The translations under genes and the position numbers were made by a program. Source: an uncultured Flavobacteriales bacterium (GTDB lineage Bacteria; Bacteroidota; Bacteroidia; Flavobacteriales; BACL11). Taken from it: a DNA stretch of 64,000 nt. Below are positions 35,680-44,435 of this stretch, in pieces. Position 1 is the first letter of the stretch; the number at the start of each line of letters is the position of its first letter. The notes under the pieces are model-generated. The model was not told the DNA's origin. It did not search any database and saw nothing but the letters and a program-made list of their open reading frames with translations. The stretch covers positions 1 to 64,000 of the forward strand of contig CAJQIZ010000018.1 of NCBI GenBank assembly GCA_905478555.1. Reading direction: 5' to 3'.

Positions 35680-37311
35680 ATGGCAGATTTAGAATTCAAT
35701 AAGAATGACGATAGTTTGAGGTTATTAATTTCAGAGATGAAAAGAAAGCACGCAACAGTCTCTTTGGGTGGTGGTAAAAAGAAAATTGAAAAGCAACATG
35801 CAAAAGGAAAACTTTCCGCTAGGGAGCGTATTGATTACCTAAAAGACACAGATGCCAATTTCTTAGAAATTGGTGCTTTTGTTGGGGAAGGAATGTATGC
35901 AGAATACGGAGGATGTCCTTCTGGTGGCGTAGTTGCGGTTATCACTTATGTTAAGGAAAAACAATGTATTATTATTGCCAATGATGCTACTGTAAAGGCG
36001 GGAGCTTGGTTTCCTATTACGGCAAAAAAGAATTTGCGTTTGCAGGAAATTGCAATGGAAAATAGATTGCCAATTATCTACTTGGTAGATAGTGCTGGAG
36101 TATTTTTACCTATGCAAGATGAAATTTTTCCGGACAAAGAACATTTCGGAAGAATGTTCAGGAACAATGCCAGAATGAGTTCAATGGGTATTACACAGAT
36201 TTCTGCAGTTATGGGTGCTTGTGTTGCTGGGGGTGCTTACTTACCTATTATGTCAGATGAAGCACTTATTGTAGACAAAACAGGATCTATATTTTTGGCA
36301 GGTAGTTACCTTGTAAAGGCGGCTATTGGCGAGAGTATTGATAACGAAACTTTAGGGGGTGCTACTACCCATTGCGAAATTTCTGGAGTTACGGATTACA
36401 AAGCCAAGGACGATAAAGATGCCTTAGATAAAATCCGAAACATTATGGATAAAATTGGCGATAACGAAAAGTCAGGATTCAACAGGAAAGAAGCTAAAAA
36501 ACCAAAAGAGGACGAAAGAGAAATTTACGGAATTTTACCTAGAGAAAGATCAAAACCTTACAACATGAAGGACATCATTTCTCGCTTGGTGGATAGTTCC
36601 GATTTTGAAGAATATAAGGAAGGATATGGTAAATCTATAATTTGCGGATATACCAGAATAGACGGTTGGGCAGTAGGTATTGTTGCCAATCAAAGGGAAA
36701 TGATTAAAACCAAGACAGGAGAAATGCAATTCGGTGGAGTTATCTATTCGGACTCTGCAGACAAATCAGCCCGTTTTATTGCCAATTGCAACCAGAAGAA
36801 AATACCATTGGTATTCTTACAAGATGTTACTGGTTTTATGGTCGGTTCTCGATCCGAACATGGTGGTATTATTAAAGATGGTGCCAAAATGGTAAATGCT
36901 ATGGCAAATTCTGTAGTTCCTAAGTTTACAATTATTATTGGTAATTCCTATGGAGCGGGTAATTATGCCATGTGTGGTAAAGCCTACGACCCACGACTTA
37001 TTGTTAGTTGGCCAACGGCTCAAATGGCAGTTATGGGAGGTGAACAAGCCGCTAAGGTTTTATTACAAATTGAAAAAGCATCTTTAAAAGCAAAAGGAGA
37101 AGAAATTGATGAGAAAGCAGAAAAGTTACTTTTAAAAACCATTACCGATAGGTATGATAGGCAAACCTCTCCTTACTATGCTGCATCTCGTTTGTGGGTA
37201 GATGCTATTATCGATCCTCTGGAAACCAGAAAAGTAATCTCTATGGGAATTGAAGCTGCTAATAATTCACCTATTAAAGAATCGTATAACCCTGGAGTGA
37301 TACAATCATAA
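35680..37311 (+). CDS. Acyl-CoA carboxylase beta (carboxyltransferase) subunit
   Basis: 543 aa carboxyltransferase with both crotonase-like halves: HAKGKLSARERIDYL, YGGCPSGGVVAVITYV, YLVDSAGVFLPMQDEIFPDKEHFGR, then LVFLQDVTGFMVGSRSEHGGIIKDGAKMV and IIGNSYGAGNYAMCGKAYDPRL. The pattern and length are nearest to methylcrotonyl- or propionyl-CoA carboxylase beta chains. No biotin-carboxylase subunit is adjacent, so the alpha chain must be elsewhere. The codons are visibly less AT-rich than those of neighbouring genes, as expected if strongly expressed. Confidence 0.92.
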   Translation: MADLEFNKNDDSLRLLISEMKRKHATVSLGGGKKKIEKQHAKGKLSARERIDYLKDTDANFLEIGAFVGEGMYAEYGGCPSGGVVAVITYVKEKQCIIIANDATVKAGAWFPITAKKNLRLQEIAMENRLPIIYLVDSAGVFLPMQDEIFPDKEHFGRMFRNNARMSSMGITQISAVMGACVAGGAYLPIMSDEALIVDKTGSIFLAGSYLVKAAIGESIDNETLGGATTHCEISGVTDYKAKDDKDALDKIRNIMDKIGDNEKSGFNRKEAKKPKEDEREIYGILPRERSKPYNMKDIISRLVDSSDFEEYKEGYGKSIICGYTRIDGWAVGIVANQREMIKTKTGEMQFGGVIYSDSADKSARFIANCNQKKIPLVFLQDVTGFMVGSRSEHGGIIKDGAKMVNAMANSVVPKFTIIIGNSYGAGNYAMCGKAYDPRLIVSWPTAQMAVMGGEQAAKVLLQIEKASLKAKGEEIDEKAEKLLLKTITDRYDRQTSPYYAASRLWVDAIIDPLETRKVISMGIEAANNSPIKESYNPGVIQS

Positions 37312-37321
37312 AAAAATGACA

Positions 37322-37339
37322 TTCACAATCTAGTGTGAA
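37322..37339. repeat. Inverted repeat after the carboxylase gene
   Basis: TTCACA (37322-37327) and TGTGAA (37334-37339) around a six-base loop, 10 bp after the stop. No T-run follows on the plus strand, so it is at best a weak terminator or an operator. Confidence 0.45.
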
Positions 37340-37570
37340 AACTTGTAATTTATTATCAAATCATATTATATGAAGACATATTTGTTAAAGAATATAACAT
37401 TTCCGCTAATCTAGAAATTCTTTCAAGATGGTACCTCTCCATAACCCTTCCACTAACCGACCTTATTGTTTTCGAAATTATTCTGAAATTAGTAGTCTAC
37501 AAAATCCTGCCCGACCGCTAGGGAGTTTATTTTGTTTAAAAAATAATTATTACTGATTTAAAACAATCCA

Positions 37571-37603
37571 GTCTTGAACTTTTGATTCGTTTTGCTTCAA
37601 GAC
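37571..37603. repeat. Inverted repeat upstream of thrS promoter
   Basis: GTCTTGAA (37571-37578) and TTCAAGAC (37596-37603) are perfect 8-bp arms with a 17-base spacer, ending 51 bp before the thrS -7 box. The position fits an activator or repressor site more than an mRNA leader element. Confidence 0.5.
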
Positions 37604-37654
37604 AAAATGAATAAAAAAACAAGTTCTCACTACTGATATCTAACATCAAATCCT

Positions 37655-37662
37655 TACATTTG
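37655..37662 (+). promoter_or_regulatory. -7 promoter box of thrS-infC-rpmI-rplT operon
   Basis: TACATTTG, perfect TAnnTTTG, 22 bp before the thrS ATG at 37685. Confidence 0.7.
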
Positions 37663-37684
37663 CAACCTTCTAAAACAAAAACGA

Positions 37685-39628
37685 ATGATTAACATTACTC
37701 TTCCTGATGGAAGTATCAAACAAGTAGAAAGTGGAACTTCCGCAATGGAAATTGCTATGGGAATTTCTGAAGGGCTGGCACGAAATGTGCTTTCGGCTAG
37801 TGTAAATGGTGAAGTATGGGATGCAAACAGAGCCATCACCACCGATTCTACCCTTACCCTACATACTTGGAACGATAAGGAAGGTAAAATGAGTTTTTGG
37901 CATTCTTCTGCACACATTATGGCAGAGGCATTAGAAGCACTTTATCCTGGTGTTAAGTTGGGTATTGGTCCGGCAATCGATAATGGTTTTTATTACGATA
38001 TCGATTTAGGAGACAAAGTTTTATCTTCTGATGAGTTGCCTAAAATTGAGCAAAAAATGAAGGAATTGGCTTCTCAGAAAATGTCTTTCGATAGAAGGGA
38101 GATTTCAAAAGAAGAAGCTACTGCTTATTTCAAGAAAAAGAGAGATGAGTATAAATTAGAACTTTTAGAAGGTTTAGAAGACCGAACAATCACTTTTTAC
38201 ACACAAGGTAATTTTACCGATTTATGTAGAGGGCCACACATTCCTTCATCAGGAAAAATAAAAGCATTTAAGTTATTATCTATTGCGGGTGCTTACTGGA
38301 GAGGTGATGAAAACAGAAAACAACTTACTCGTATTTATGGGGTTTCATTTCCTAAGCAAAAGGAACTTACAGCACACCTTGAATTATTGGAGGAAGCAAA
38401 AAAACGAGATCACCGAAAATTAGGAAAGGAAATGGAACTTTTTACATTCTCACAAAAGGTTGGGCAAGGTTTACCATTATGGTTACCTAAAGGAGCACAA
38501 CTAAGAGAAAAACTAGAAAACTTCCTTAAAAAAGCACAAACACAGGCAGGTTACTTACCCGTAATCACACCACATATCGGCCACAAAGATTTATATGTTT
38601 GTTCCGGGCATTACGAAAAATACGGAGAGGATTCGTTCCAACCTATCAAAACTCCTAATGAAGGAGAAGAGTTTTTCTTAAAACCTATGAATTGCCCGCA
38701 CCATTGCGAAATTTATAAAACAAGACAATATTCTTATAAAGACTTACCAGTTCGTTTTGCAGAATTTGGTACAGTATATCGTTACGAACAATCAGGAGAA
38801 TTACACGGATTAAACAGAGTAAGGTGCTTCACACAAGATGACGCTCATTTATTTGTTCGTCCTGACCAAGTAAAACAAGAATTTATTTCTGTAATTGACT
38901 TGGTATTGTATGTTTTCAAAGCCTTAGGTTTTGAAGATTTCAAAGCACAAATTTCTTTGAGAGATCCAGAAAATAAATCAAAATACATTGGTTCGGATGA
39001 GAACTGGAAAAAAGCAGAATCAGCCATTATTGAAGCAGCAGCCGAAAAAGGGTTAGAAACAGTAATAGAATATGGGGAAGCGGCCTTTTATGGTCCTAAA
39101 CTAGATTTTATGGTAAAAGATGCTTTAGGTAGAGAATGGCAATTAGGAACTATTCAGGTGGACTACAATTTACCGGAACGATTTGAACTAGAATATACCG
39201 GTGCCGACAATAAGAAACACCGACCTGTAATGATTCACAGAGCTCCATTTGGTTCTATGGAACGATTTGTAGCGGTTTTAATAGAACATTGTGGAGGCAA
39301 TTTCCCCCTTTGGCTAACCCCAGAACAAGTAGTGATTCTACCTATTTCAGAAAAATATCACGATTATGCTAATAAAGTATTGCAATTACTAAAAAATTAC
39401 GATATTTGCGGCCGAATTGACCAGAGGTCAGAGAAAACAGGAAGAAAGATTAGGGATGCAGAAGTATCAAAAACACCTTACATGATTATAGTCGGTGAAA
39501 AAGAAAAAAATCAAGAGACTGTATCTGTTAGGAAACATGGTGGAGAAGATTTAGGAAGTATGAAAACTGACACACTGATTGATGCTATAAATAAAGAAAT
39601 AGAAGAAGTAACAAAATTTAATAACTAA
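37685..39628 (+). CDS. thrS: Threonyl-tRNA synthetase
   Basis: 647 aa class II synthetase with the complete domain order: TGS ([24 protein letters not shown]), editing domain with [35 protein letters not shown] in pieces, catalytic core with [49 protein letters not shown], and C-terminal anticodon-binding domain ([10 protein letters not shown]...[18 protein letters not shown]). First gene of an operon with infC, rpmI and rplT, a classic bacterial arrangement. Confidence 0.97.
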   Translation: MINITLPDGSIKQVESGTSAMEIAMGISEGLARNVLSASVNGEVWDANRAITTDSTLTLHTWNDKEGKMSFWHSSAHIMAEALEALYPGVKLGIGPAIDNGFYYDIDLGDKVLSSDELPKIEQKMKELASQKMSFDRREISKEEATAYFKKKRDEYKLELLEGLEDRTITFYTQGNFTDLCRGPHIPSSGKIKAFKLLSIAGAYWRGDENRKQLTRIYGVSFPKQKELTAHLELLEEAKKRDHRKLGKEMELFTFSQKVGQGLPLWLPKGAQLREKLENFLKKAQTQAGYLPVITPHIGHKDLYVCSGHYEKYGEDSFQPIKTPNEGEEFFLKPMNCPHHCEIYKTRQYSYKDLPVRFAEFGTVYRYEQSGELHGLNRVRCFTQDDAHLFVRPDQVKQEFISVIDLVLYVFKALGFEDFKAQISLRDPENKSKYIGSDENWKKAESAIIEAAAEKGLETVIEYGEAAFYGPKLDFMVKDALGREWQLGTIQVDYNLPERFELEYTGADNKKHRPVMIHRAPFGSMERFVAVLIEHCGGNFPLWLTPEQVVILPISEKYHDYANKVLQLLKNYDICGRIDQRSEKTGRKIRDAEVSKTPYMIIVGEKEKNQETVSVRKHGGEDLGSMKTDTLIDAINKEIEEVTKFNN

Positions 39629-39640
39629 AAACAAAGAGTA

Positions 39641-40192
39641 ATCGCAAGGAAACAATTCAGCAGAAAGAGAGTAGAGAAAAAAGACCTACACAAAATTAAT
39701 CATCACATTAAAGCTACACATGTCAGATTAGTAGGTGATAATACCGAACCTAAAATAGTATCCACTAAAGAGGCCATTCATTTAGCTAATCAATTGGATT
39801 TAGATTTAGTAGAAATCTCACCAACTGCGGAGCCTCCTGTTTGTAAGTTAATAGATTATAAAAAGTTCATTTACGACCAAAAGAAAAAGCAAAGAACTAT
39901 TAAGTCGAAAGCTATTAAGGTTGTAATAAAAGAAATAAGGTTCGGACCTAACACTGGAGAACACGATTTTGATTTCAAATTAAAACATGCAACCAACTTT
40001 TTAGAATCCGGATTTAAAGTAAAAGCTTTTGTATTCTTTAGAGGAAGAACAATTGTATTTAAAGAACAAGGACAAATTTTACTTTTAAAACTAGCACAAG
40101 CACTAGAGGAAGTGGGTGTTATTGAGAACATGCCTAAGTTAGAAGGTAAGAAAATGATAATGATGGTAGCACCAAAGAAAAAGAACAAATAA
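39641..40192 (+). CDS. infC: Translation initiation factor IF-3, apparent ATC start
   Basis: IF-3 binds the 30S subunit and checks initiator tRNA-start codon pairing. The reading frame from the thrS stop (39628) contains IARKQFSRKRVEKKDLHKIN, HHIKATHVRLVGDN, then LDLDLVEISPTAEPPVCKLIDYKKFIYDQ and the C-terminal domain to 40192. That is a full two-domain IF-3 of 183 aa if begun at ATC 39641. No in-frame ATG, GTG or TTG exists before TTG 39794, and starting there would remove most of the N-terminal domain. IF-3 genes starting with ATT and autoregulated by IF-3 are well known (E. coli infC); ATC belongs to the same class. Start inferred, gene certain. Confidence 0.92.
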   Translation: MARKQFSRKRVEKKDLHKINHHIKATHVRLVGDNTEPKIVSTKEAIHLANQLDLDLVEISPTAEPPVCKLIDYKKFIYDQKKKQRTIKSKAIKVVIKEIRFGPNTGEHDFDFKLKHATNFLESGFKVKAFVFFRGRTIVFKEQGQILLLKLAQALEEVGVIENMPKLEGKKMIMMVAPKKKNK

Positions 40193-40204
40193 AATTAGTA
40201 TATA

Positions 40205-40399
40205 ATGCCAAAAATGAAAACAAAAGCAGGAGCCAAAAAAAGGTTCAAGCTTACAGGAACAGGAAAACTTAAAAGAAAACACGCTTTTAAAAGCCACATC
40301 CTAACTAAAAAAGAAACAAAACAAAAAAGAAACTTAACTAAATCTGGTATCGTTCATAAAGCAGACATGAACAACATCAAACATCAGTTAGGACTTTAA
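40205..40399 (+). CDS. rpmI: 50S ribosomal protein L35
   Basis: 64 aa, highly basic: [20 protein letters not shown], then [16 protein letters not shown]. Length and sequence are typical. It lies 12 bp after infC. Confidence 0.97.
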   Translation: MPKMKTKAGAKKRFKLTGTGKLKRKHAFKSHILTKKETKQKRNLTKSGIVHKADMNNIKHQLGL

Positions 40400-40467
40400 T
40401 ATTAACTAGGTTATTAACCAGCTCCTTAGTATTAAGTGCCATTAAATAAATTCGGCCGCTAATTAGC
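40396..40467 (+). promoter_or_regulatory. Structured rpmI-rplT spacer, possible L20 autoregulatory site
   Basis: The 82-bp spacer holds several complementary pieces: an imperfect long stem (TTAATA...ACTAGG at 40396-40410 against CCTTAGTATTAA at 40424-40435) enclosing GGTTATTAACC, and palindromes CGGCCG (40453-40458) and GCTAATTAGC (40458-40467) just before rplT. L20 is known to repress its own operon in other bacteria by binding mRNA. That this is such a site is inference. Confidence 0.4.
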
Positions 40468-40481
40468 AAAAAAATTAAAAT

Positions 40482-40826
40482 ATGCCAAGATCGGTAAATG
40501 CAGTTGCTGCAAAAGCAAGAAGAAAAAAGATTATCAAAGCGGCCAAAGGTTACTTTGGTAGAAGAAAAAATGTTCACACAGTAGCGAAAAATGCTGTTGA
40601 AAAAGGAATGCAATATGCATACCGTGACAGAAAAAACAAAAAGAGAACATTCAGAGCACTTTGGATTGCTCGAATCAATGCTGGTGCCAGATTACAAGGA
40701 TTGTCTTACTCTGAATTAATGGGGAAAATTCATGCAAACGGAATTGAGTTAAACAGAAAAGTTCTTGCTGATTTAGCAATGAACCACCCAGAAGCTTTTA
40801 AAGCAATTGTAGATAAAGTAAAATAA
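40482..40826 (+). CDS. rplT: 50S ribosomal protein L20
   Basis: 114 aa: [54 protein letters not shown] and [24 protein letters not shown]. Normal length. Last gene of the thrS-infC-rpmI-rplT operon and followed by a strong terminator. In other bacteria L20 also acts as translational repressor of this operon. Confidence 0.97.
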   Translation: MPRSVNAVAAKARRKKIIKAAKGYFGRRKNVHTVAKNAVEKGMQYAYRDRKNKKRTFRALWIARINAGARLQGLSYSELMGKIHANGIELNRKVLADLAMNHPEAFKAIVDKVK

Positions 40827-40846
40827 AGAATTTATTCTTATACTAC

Positions 40847-40878
40847 AAAAGGAGAACCTAACGGTTCTCCTTTTTTTT
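40847..40878 (+). terminator. Rho-independent terminator of thrS-rplT operon
   Basis: A perfect 12-bp stem (AAAAGGAGAACC / GGTTCTCCTTTT) with a TAAC loop and a run of eight or more T, 20 bp after rplT. On the minus strand a TTTTG follows the stem, so it may also end transcripts of the convergent yqeY gene. Confidence 0.9.
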
Positions 40879-40907
40879 CAATCTATTTTTTCAAAACTAA
40901 TACCTCA

Positions 40908-41354
40908 TTAAGAAAGTTCCTCTTTCACCAATCTTGAAATTAGTTTTCCATCCGCTTTCCCATTCAACCTACCCATAAGTGGTCCCATACATTTTCCCAT
41001 ATCTGCAGGAGAAGACGCACCAACTTGAGCAACTACTTCTTTTACAATCTTCCTTACCTCTTCCTCTCCCATTTGTTCAGGCAAGTAAACTTCTAAGTAC
41101 TCTAATTCTGCTATTTCATCTTTAGCTAAGTCTTCTCTTCCTTGTTCTGTAAATATAGAAGCAGACTCTTTTCTCTGCTTCACTAGTTTTGAAATAATTT
41201 TTTCTGTCACATCATCCGGAACAGAATCTGCTCCATCTTTCGACATCTCTACAATTAAAGCTGCTTTTACTGCTCTCAATGCTACTAACTTATCTTTTTC
41301 TCTGGCAAGCATTGCCTTTTTTATATCGTCTGTTATTGTATTTTGTAAACTCAT
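40908..41354 (-). CDS. GatB/YqeY domain protein
   Basis: 148 aa, family layout MSLQNTITDDIKKAMLAREKDKLVALRAVKAALIVEM in pieces, then KLVKQRKESASIFTEQGREDLA, EYLPEQMGEEEVRKIV and the C-terminal GKCMGPLMGRLNGKADGKLISRLVKEEL in pieces. This stand-alone domain matches the tail of GatB and is thought to bind tRNA; cellular role unproven. Last gene of recA-TPR-yqeY, two bases after the TPR gene. Confidence 0.92.
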   Translation of the reverse strand: MSLQNTITDDIKKAMLAREKDKLVALRAVKAALIVEMSKDGADSVPDDVTEKIISKLVKQRKESASIFTEQGREDLAKDEIAELEYLEVYLPEQMGEEEVRKIVKEVVAQVGASSPADMGKCMGPLMGRLNGKADGKLISRLVKEELS

Positions 41355-41355
41355 C

Positions 41356-42387
41356 TTATTTGTATTTTATGTTATCTAATAATAATTGATCTAATTGTTG
41401 CTGAGCTTTCTCAAATCCAGAAGAAATATCTAAACTCTTTCTATAATATTTTTCTGCAGACCTTACATCTCCTAACTTCTGATAACAAAATGCCATCTGA
41501 TAGAAACTTAAAAAATGTTTTTCATTTATTCTTATTGCTTCCAGGTAATAATCAATAGCATTTTTAGGATCTTCTAACGCTTCTTGAAACATAATACCTA
41601 AGTTATAACAAGCGTTTGTATAATGTATATCTTCAATCTTAAAATCTAATATCTTATGATATGCATCCTGAGCCTTACTATAATATTGATTTTCATCATA
41701 AGATAAAGCGATATTATAATAAGCAATTCGGTTGTTAGGATTTAAAGAGATAACACTATTATAATACTGAATTGCATTTGAATCTTTTAAAAAATAATAT
41801 AAATTACCTATTTGCATGTACGCCTCCTCATTATTACTTTCTAAACTAATAGACTTCTGAAAACTAGATATTGCAAGTTCTATATCGTTTAATTCTTTAT
41901 AACAATAACCTAATAAAATATAGCTATGGTGATTAGTGTTATTAATAGACAAAGAAATCTTTAAAAGTTCAATAGCATCCTCAAACTTCTGAAATGCAAG
42001 TAAAATTTCTGCTCCTTTTTTATAGGACATTGCCGAATCAGACTCGTATAAAATAGCTTTTTGAAAATGTTTTGCAGATAAAATAGCGGATTCAGAATTC
42101 CCCTCTCCTCTTCTTGCCATCTCTAACAATACATCTGCAAATAAATAGTGAGTATGTCCATCTGTAGAATCTAATAAAAGAGCTTGTTCTAAATCTTTTA
42201 AAGCTTCTACTAATCTATTTCTATCAATATTTATTTTAGCTCTTTCTACATATAAAGAATCATTTGTAATATTGTTTTCTATCTGATGAGAAACAATAAT
42301 AATAGGATCTTCAGTTTGTTTTTTTTCTACTGGTTTATTTACACAACTAAAAAGAACAACAGAAAATAGTACATAAAAAAATTTCAT
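41356..42387 (-). CDS. TPR-repeat lipoprotein
   Basis: 343 aa. Lipoprotein signal ([15 protein letters not shown], lipobox Cys15) followed by about seven tetratricopeptide repeats, for example IDRNRLVEALKDLEQALLLD, FQKFEDAIELLKISLSIN, LNDIELAISSFQKSISLE and LGDVRSAEKYYRKSLDIS. It should be a periplasmic or outer-membrane scaffold; partner unknown. The start overlaps the recA stop by 1 bp, so it is translated from the recA message. Confidence 0.88.
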   Translation of the reverse strand: MKFFYVLFSVVLFSCVNKPVEKKQTEDPIIIVSHQIENNITNDSLYVERAKINIDRNRLVEALKDLEQALLLDSTDGHTHYLFADVLLEMARRGEGNSESAILSAKHFQKAILYESDSAMSYKKGAEILLAFQKFEDAIELLKISLSINNTNHHSYILLGYCYKELNDIELAISSFQKSISLESNNEEAYMQIGNLYYFLKDSNAIQYYNSVISLNPNNRIAYYNIALSYDENQYYSKAQDAYHKILDFKIEDIHYTNACYNLGIMFQEALEDPKNAIDYYLEAIRINEKHFLSFYQMAFCYQKLGDVRSAEKYYRKSLDISSGFEKAQQQLDQLLLDNIKYK

Positions 42388-43388
42388 TATTCAGCTGAAT
42401 CAACTTCTTTAATTTTCTCTTCTAACTCTTGCATTAATTCCGGATTGTCTTCTATCATATTTTTCACAGCATCTCTTCCCTGACCTAATTTTGTCTCTCC
42501 ATAAGAGAACCAAGAACCACTTTTCTTAATTACATCCGTATCTACTGCCATATCTAAAACTTCACCACTTCTAGATATTCCTTTACCAAACATAATATCA
42601 AACTCTACTTTCTTAAATGGAGGAGCCACTTTATTTTTAACAACTTTTACTCTAGTTCTATTTCCAATAATATCCTCTCCATTCTTAATCGCTCCAATCC
42701 TTCTAATATCTAATCTTACAGATGAATAAAACTTAAGAGCATTTCCACCAGTTGTAGTTTCAGGATTTCCGAACATAACCCCAATTTTCATTCTTAACTG
42801 ATTAATAAAAATAAGAGTACAACCTGTTTTACTTATAGTTGCAGTAAGTTTTCTAAGTGCTTGCGACATTAATCTAGCATGAAGACCCATTTTACTATCT
42901 CCCATTTCTCCTTCAATTTCAGATCTAGGGGTTAAAGCTGCTACCGAATCAATTACCACCAAATCTACCGCTCCCGAACTAATTAAATGATCTGCAATCT
43001 CTAAAGCTTGTTCTCCATTGTCTGGTTGAGAGATAAGCAGATCATCTGTATCTACCCCTAAATTTGCTGCATAACTTGCATCAAAAGCATGTTCTGCATC
43101 AATAAAAGCAGCAATACCACCTTGCTTTTGTACTTCAGCAATTGCATGTATCGTTAAAGTAGTTTTACCTGAAGATTCCGGCCCATATATTTCTACTACT
43201 CTACCTCTTGGGTATCCTCCAACACCTAAAATAGTGTCTAATCCTAAAGAACCAGTAGGAATAGCATCAATATCTTCCACTACCTTATCTCCTAACTTCA
43301 TCACTACTCCTTTCCCGTATGATTTTTCTAACTTACCTAAAGTAAGTTCTAATGCCTTTAATTTAGATGTTTTTTCTTTATCGCTCAT
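42387..43388 (-). CDS. recA: Recombinase RecA
   Basis: Homologous strand exchange and SOS co-protease. 333 aa. Walker [37 protein letters not shown] (Walker B and L1), [29 protein letters not shown] (L2 region) in pieces, and the acidic C-terminus [10 protein letters not shown]. The short intergenic region upstream has no clear TAnnTTTG and I saw no LexA-like palindrome. Confidence 0.97.
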   Translation of the reverse strand: MSDKEKTSKLKALELTLGKLEKSYGKGVVMKLGDKVVEDIDAIPTGSLGLDTILGVGGYPRGRVVEIYGPESSGKTTLTIHAIAEVQKQGGIAAFIDAEHAFDASYAANLGVDTDDLLISQPDNGEQALEIADHLISSGAVDLVVIDSVAALTPRSEIEGEMGDSKMGLHARLMSQALRKLTATISKTGCTLIFINQLRMKIGVMFGNPETTTGGNALKFYSSVRLDIRRIGAIKNGEDIIGNRTRVKVVKNKVAPPFKKVEFDIMFGKGISRSGEVLDMAVDTDVIKKSGSWFSYGETKLGQGRDAVKNMIEDNPELMQELEEKIKEVDSAE

Positions 43389-43474
43389 AATAATTTAATT
43401 TACTACAAAAAAGAGAAAATATCTATCCATTTTCAAACAAAAAAGCTTGTAGTTATTAACAAACTCTACTTTTT

Positions 43475-44113
43475 TTATTTATGTTTTTTATAATATTTAC
43501 AAAGGAAAGTTATACCACATTTTTCACATTCTGCTCTCCTAGCTTTACATACATACCTACCATGCAAAATAAGCCAATGATGAGCAATATTCAATTTCTC
43601 TTCTGGGAAAAGTTTCAGTAACTGAAGTTCTGATTGAAGAGGGTTTTTTGTGTTTGTAGTCAATCCTATTCTGTTTGATACACGAAAAACATGAGTATCT
43701 ACAGGCATAGCAGGAATATCAAAATAAACGGACCCCACGACATTAGCTGTTTTTCTACCAACACCAGGTAATTTTTGTAATTCCTCTATACTATCAGGAA
43801 TTTCAGAATTAAAATCTTCTATCAACATTTTTGCTAATCCAGATAGATGTTTTGCTTTATTCCTTGGGTAACTACAACTTTTAATAAGATCAAATATATA
43901 ATCTATTGACGCTTCCGCCATTACTTCTGCTGTAGGCAAATGTTCAAATAATGTTTCAGTAATTATATTAACTCTTTTGTCGGTGCATTGTGCCGACAAA
44001 ACTACTGCCACAGTAAGCTCAAAAACATTACTGTAATTTAACTCTGTTTTTGCTTCCGGTAGGTTTTCCGAAAAATAATCAATGAAGAGACGAACTCTTT
44101 CTTGTTTGTTCAT
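43475..44113 (-). CDS. nth: Endonuclease III
   Basis: Base-excision repair glycosylase/AP lyase for oxidised pyrimidines. With ATG 44113 it is 212 aa, the E. coli size. An upstream in-frame ATG at 44146 would lie before the promoter at 44118-44125. Helix-hairpin-helix and catalytic lysine: LQKLPGVGRKTANVV; catalytic Asp: MPVDTHVFRVSNRIGL; four-cysteine 4Fe-4S loop: CKARRAECEKCGITFLC. The terminator of the upstream gene lies just ahead of its promoter. Confidence 0.96.
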   Translation of the reverse strand: MNKQERVRLFIDYFSENLPEAKTELNYSNVFELTVAVVLSAQCTDKRVNIITETLFEHLPTAEVMAEASIDYIFDLIKSCSYPRNKAKHLSGLAKMLIEDFNSEIPDSIEELQKLPGVGRKTANVVGSVYFDIPAMPVDTHVFRVSNRIGLTTNTKNPLQSELQLLKLFPEEKLNIAHHWLILHGRYVCKARRAECEKCGITFLCKYYKKHK

Positions 44114-44117
44114 ATTA

Positions 44118-44125
44118 CAAAAATA
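44118..44125 (-). promoter_or_regulatory. -7 promoter box of nth
   Basis: Reads TATTTTTG on the minus strand, with only TAAT between it and the ATG at 44113: the same layout as bshC and the mutL operon, pointing to a leaderless mRNA. Confidence 0.7.
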
Positions 44126-44130
44126 CAAAT

Positions 44131-44162
44131 AAAAAAGGCCGAACAAAATAATTTGTTCGACC
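44131..44162 (-). terminator. Rho-independent terminator after the 62-aa gene
   Basis: On the minus strand: GG, one mismatch, then CGAACAAA / TTTGTTCG (44152-44159 with 44140-44147) around a four-base loop, closing GG/CC pair, and a run of six T (44136-44131). It ends the sigma factor-62-aa transcript 23 bp after its last stop codon. Confidence 0.85.
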
Positions 44163-44184
44163 TAAAATAAAAAACCAAAACCAA

Positions 44185-44373
44185 TTAGTTATTTACAATT
44201 AAAACATCTCCAATGGAGCTTGTTTTAATGTTTCTTACAGAACGAGAATAGGCAACTAACATTTGTATTGCACTTTCTTTTACACTATTGTTATCTTCTA
44301 GCTCTTTTTCAGATTTCTTTTTTTCTATTTGCGAATTCTGATACAAATTTTCTAAAGTAGAGTTTCTTTTCAT
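44185..44373 (-). CDS. Small cytoplasmic protein co-transcribed with ECF sigma factor
   Basis: 62 aa, no signal peptide or membrane helix. N-terminal part charged (EKKKSEKELEDNN), C-terminal half SAIQMLVAYSRSVRNIKTSSIGDVLIVNN in pieces. Similar short proteins with an (A)YS+S(V/L)+ motif occur downstream of this sigma factor in flavobacteria from memory. It lies 62 bp after the sigma gene and is followed by its own terminator, which supports a real transcribed gene. Function unknown. Confidence 0.72.
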   Translation of the reverse strand: MKRNSTLENLYQNSQIEKKKSEKELEDNNSVKESAIQMLVAYSRSVRNIKTSSIGDVLIVNN

Positions 44374-44435
44374 ATAATATTTTTTTATTCATATTAATAA
44401 AATAACGACTCTTTAAAAACTATATTGTATTAAAA

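Larger units (their letters stand above)
37312..37684. other. 373-bp gap between carboxylase and thrS operon; no gene seen
   Basis: The longest non-coding stretch of the window. No plausible protein frame or tRNA was found. It contains the inverted repeats at 37322-37339 and 37571-37603, the thrS promoter at 37655-37662, and a short segment of unusually high GC for this genome around 37500-37525 (CCTGCCCGACCGCTAGGG). Otherwise I see nothing in it. Confidence 0.7.

Noticed and set aside
37322-37339. Inverted repeat as a Rho-independent terminator of the carboxylase gene
   Set aside because: Only six base pairs and no T-run after it; kept only as a repeat of uncertain role.
39794-40192. infC as a 132-aa protein starting at TTG 39794
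   Set aside because: The upstream in-frame codons encode the conserved IF-3 N-terminal domain, so this start would truncate the protein.
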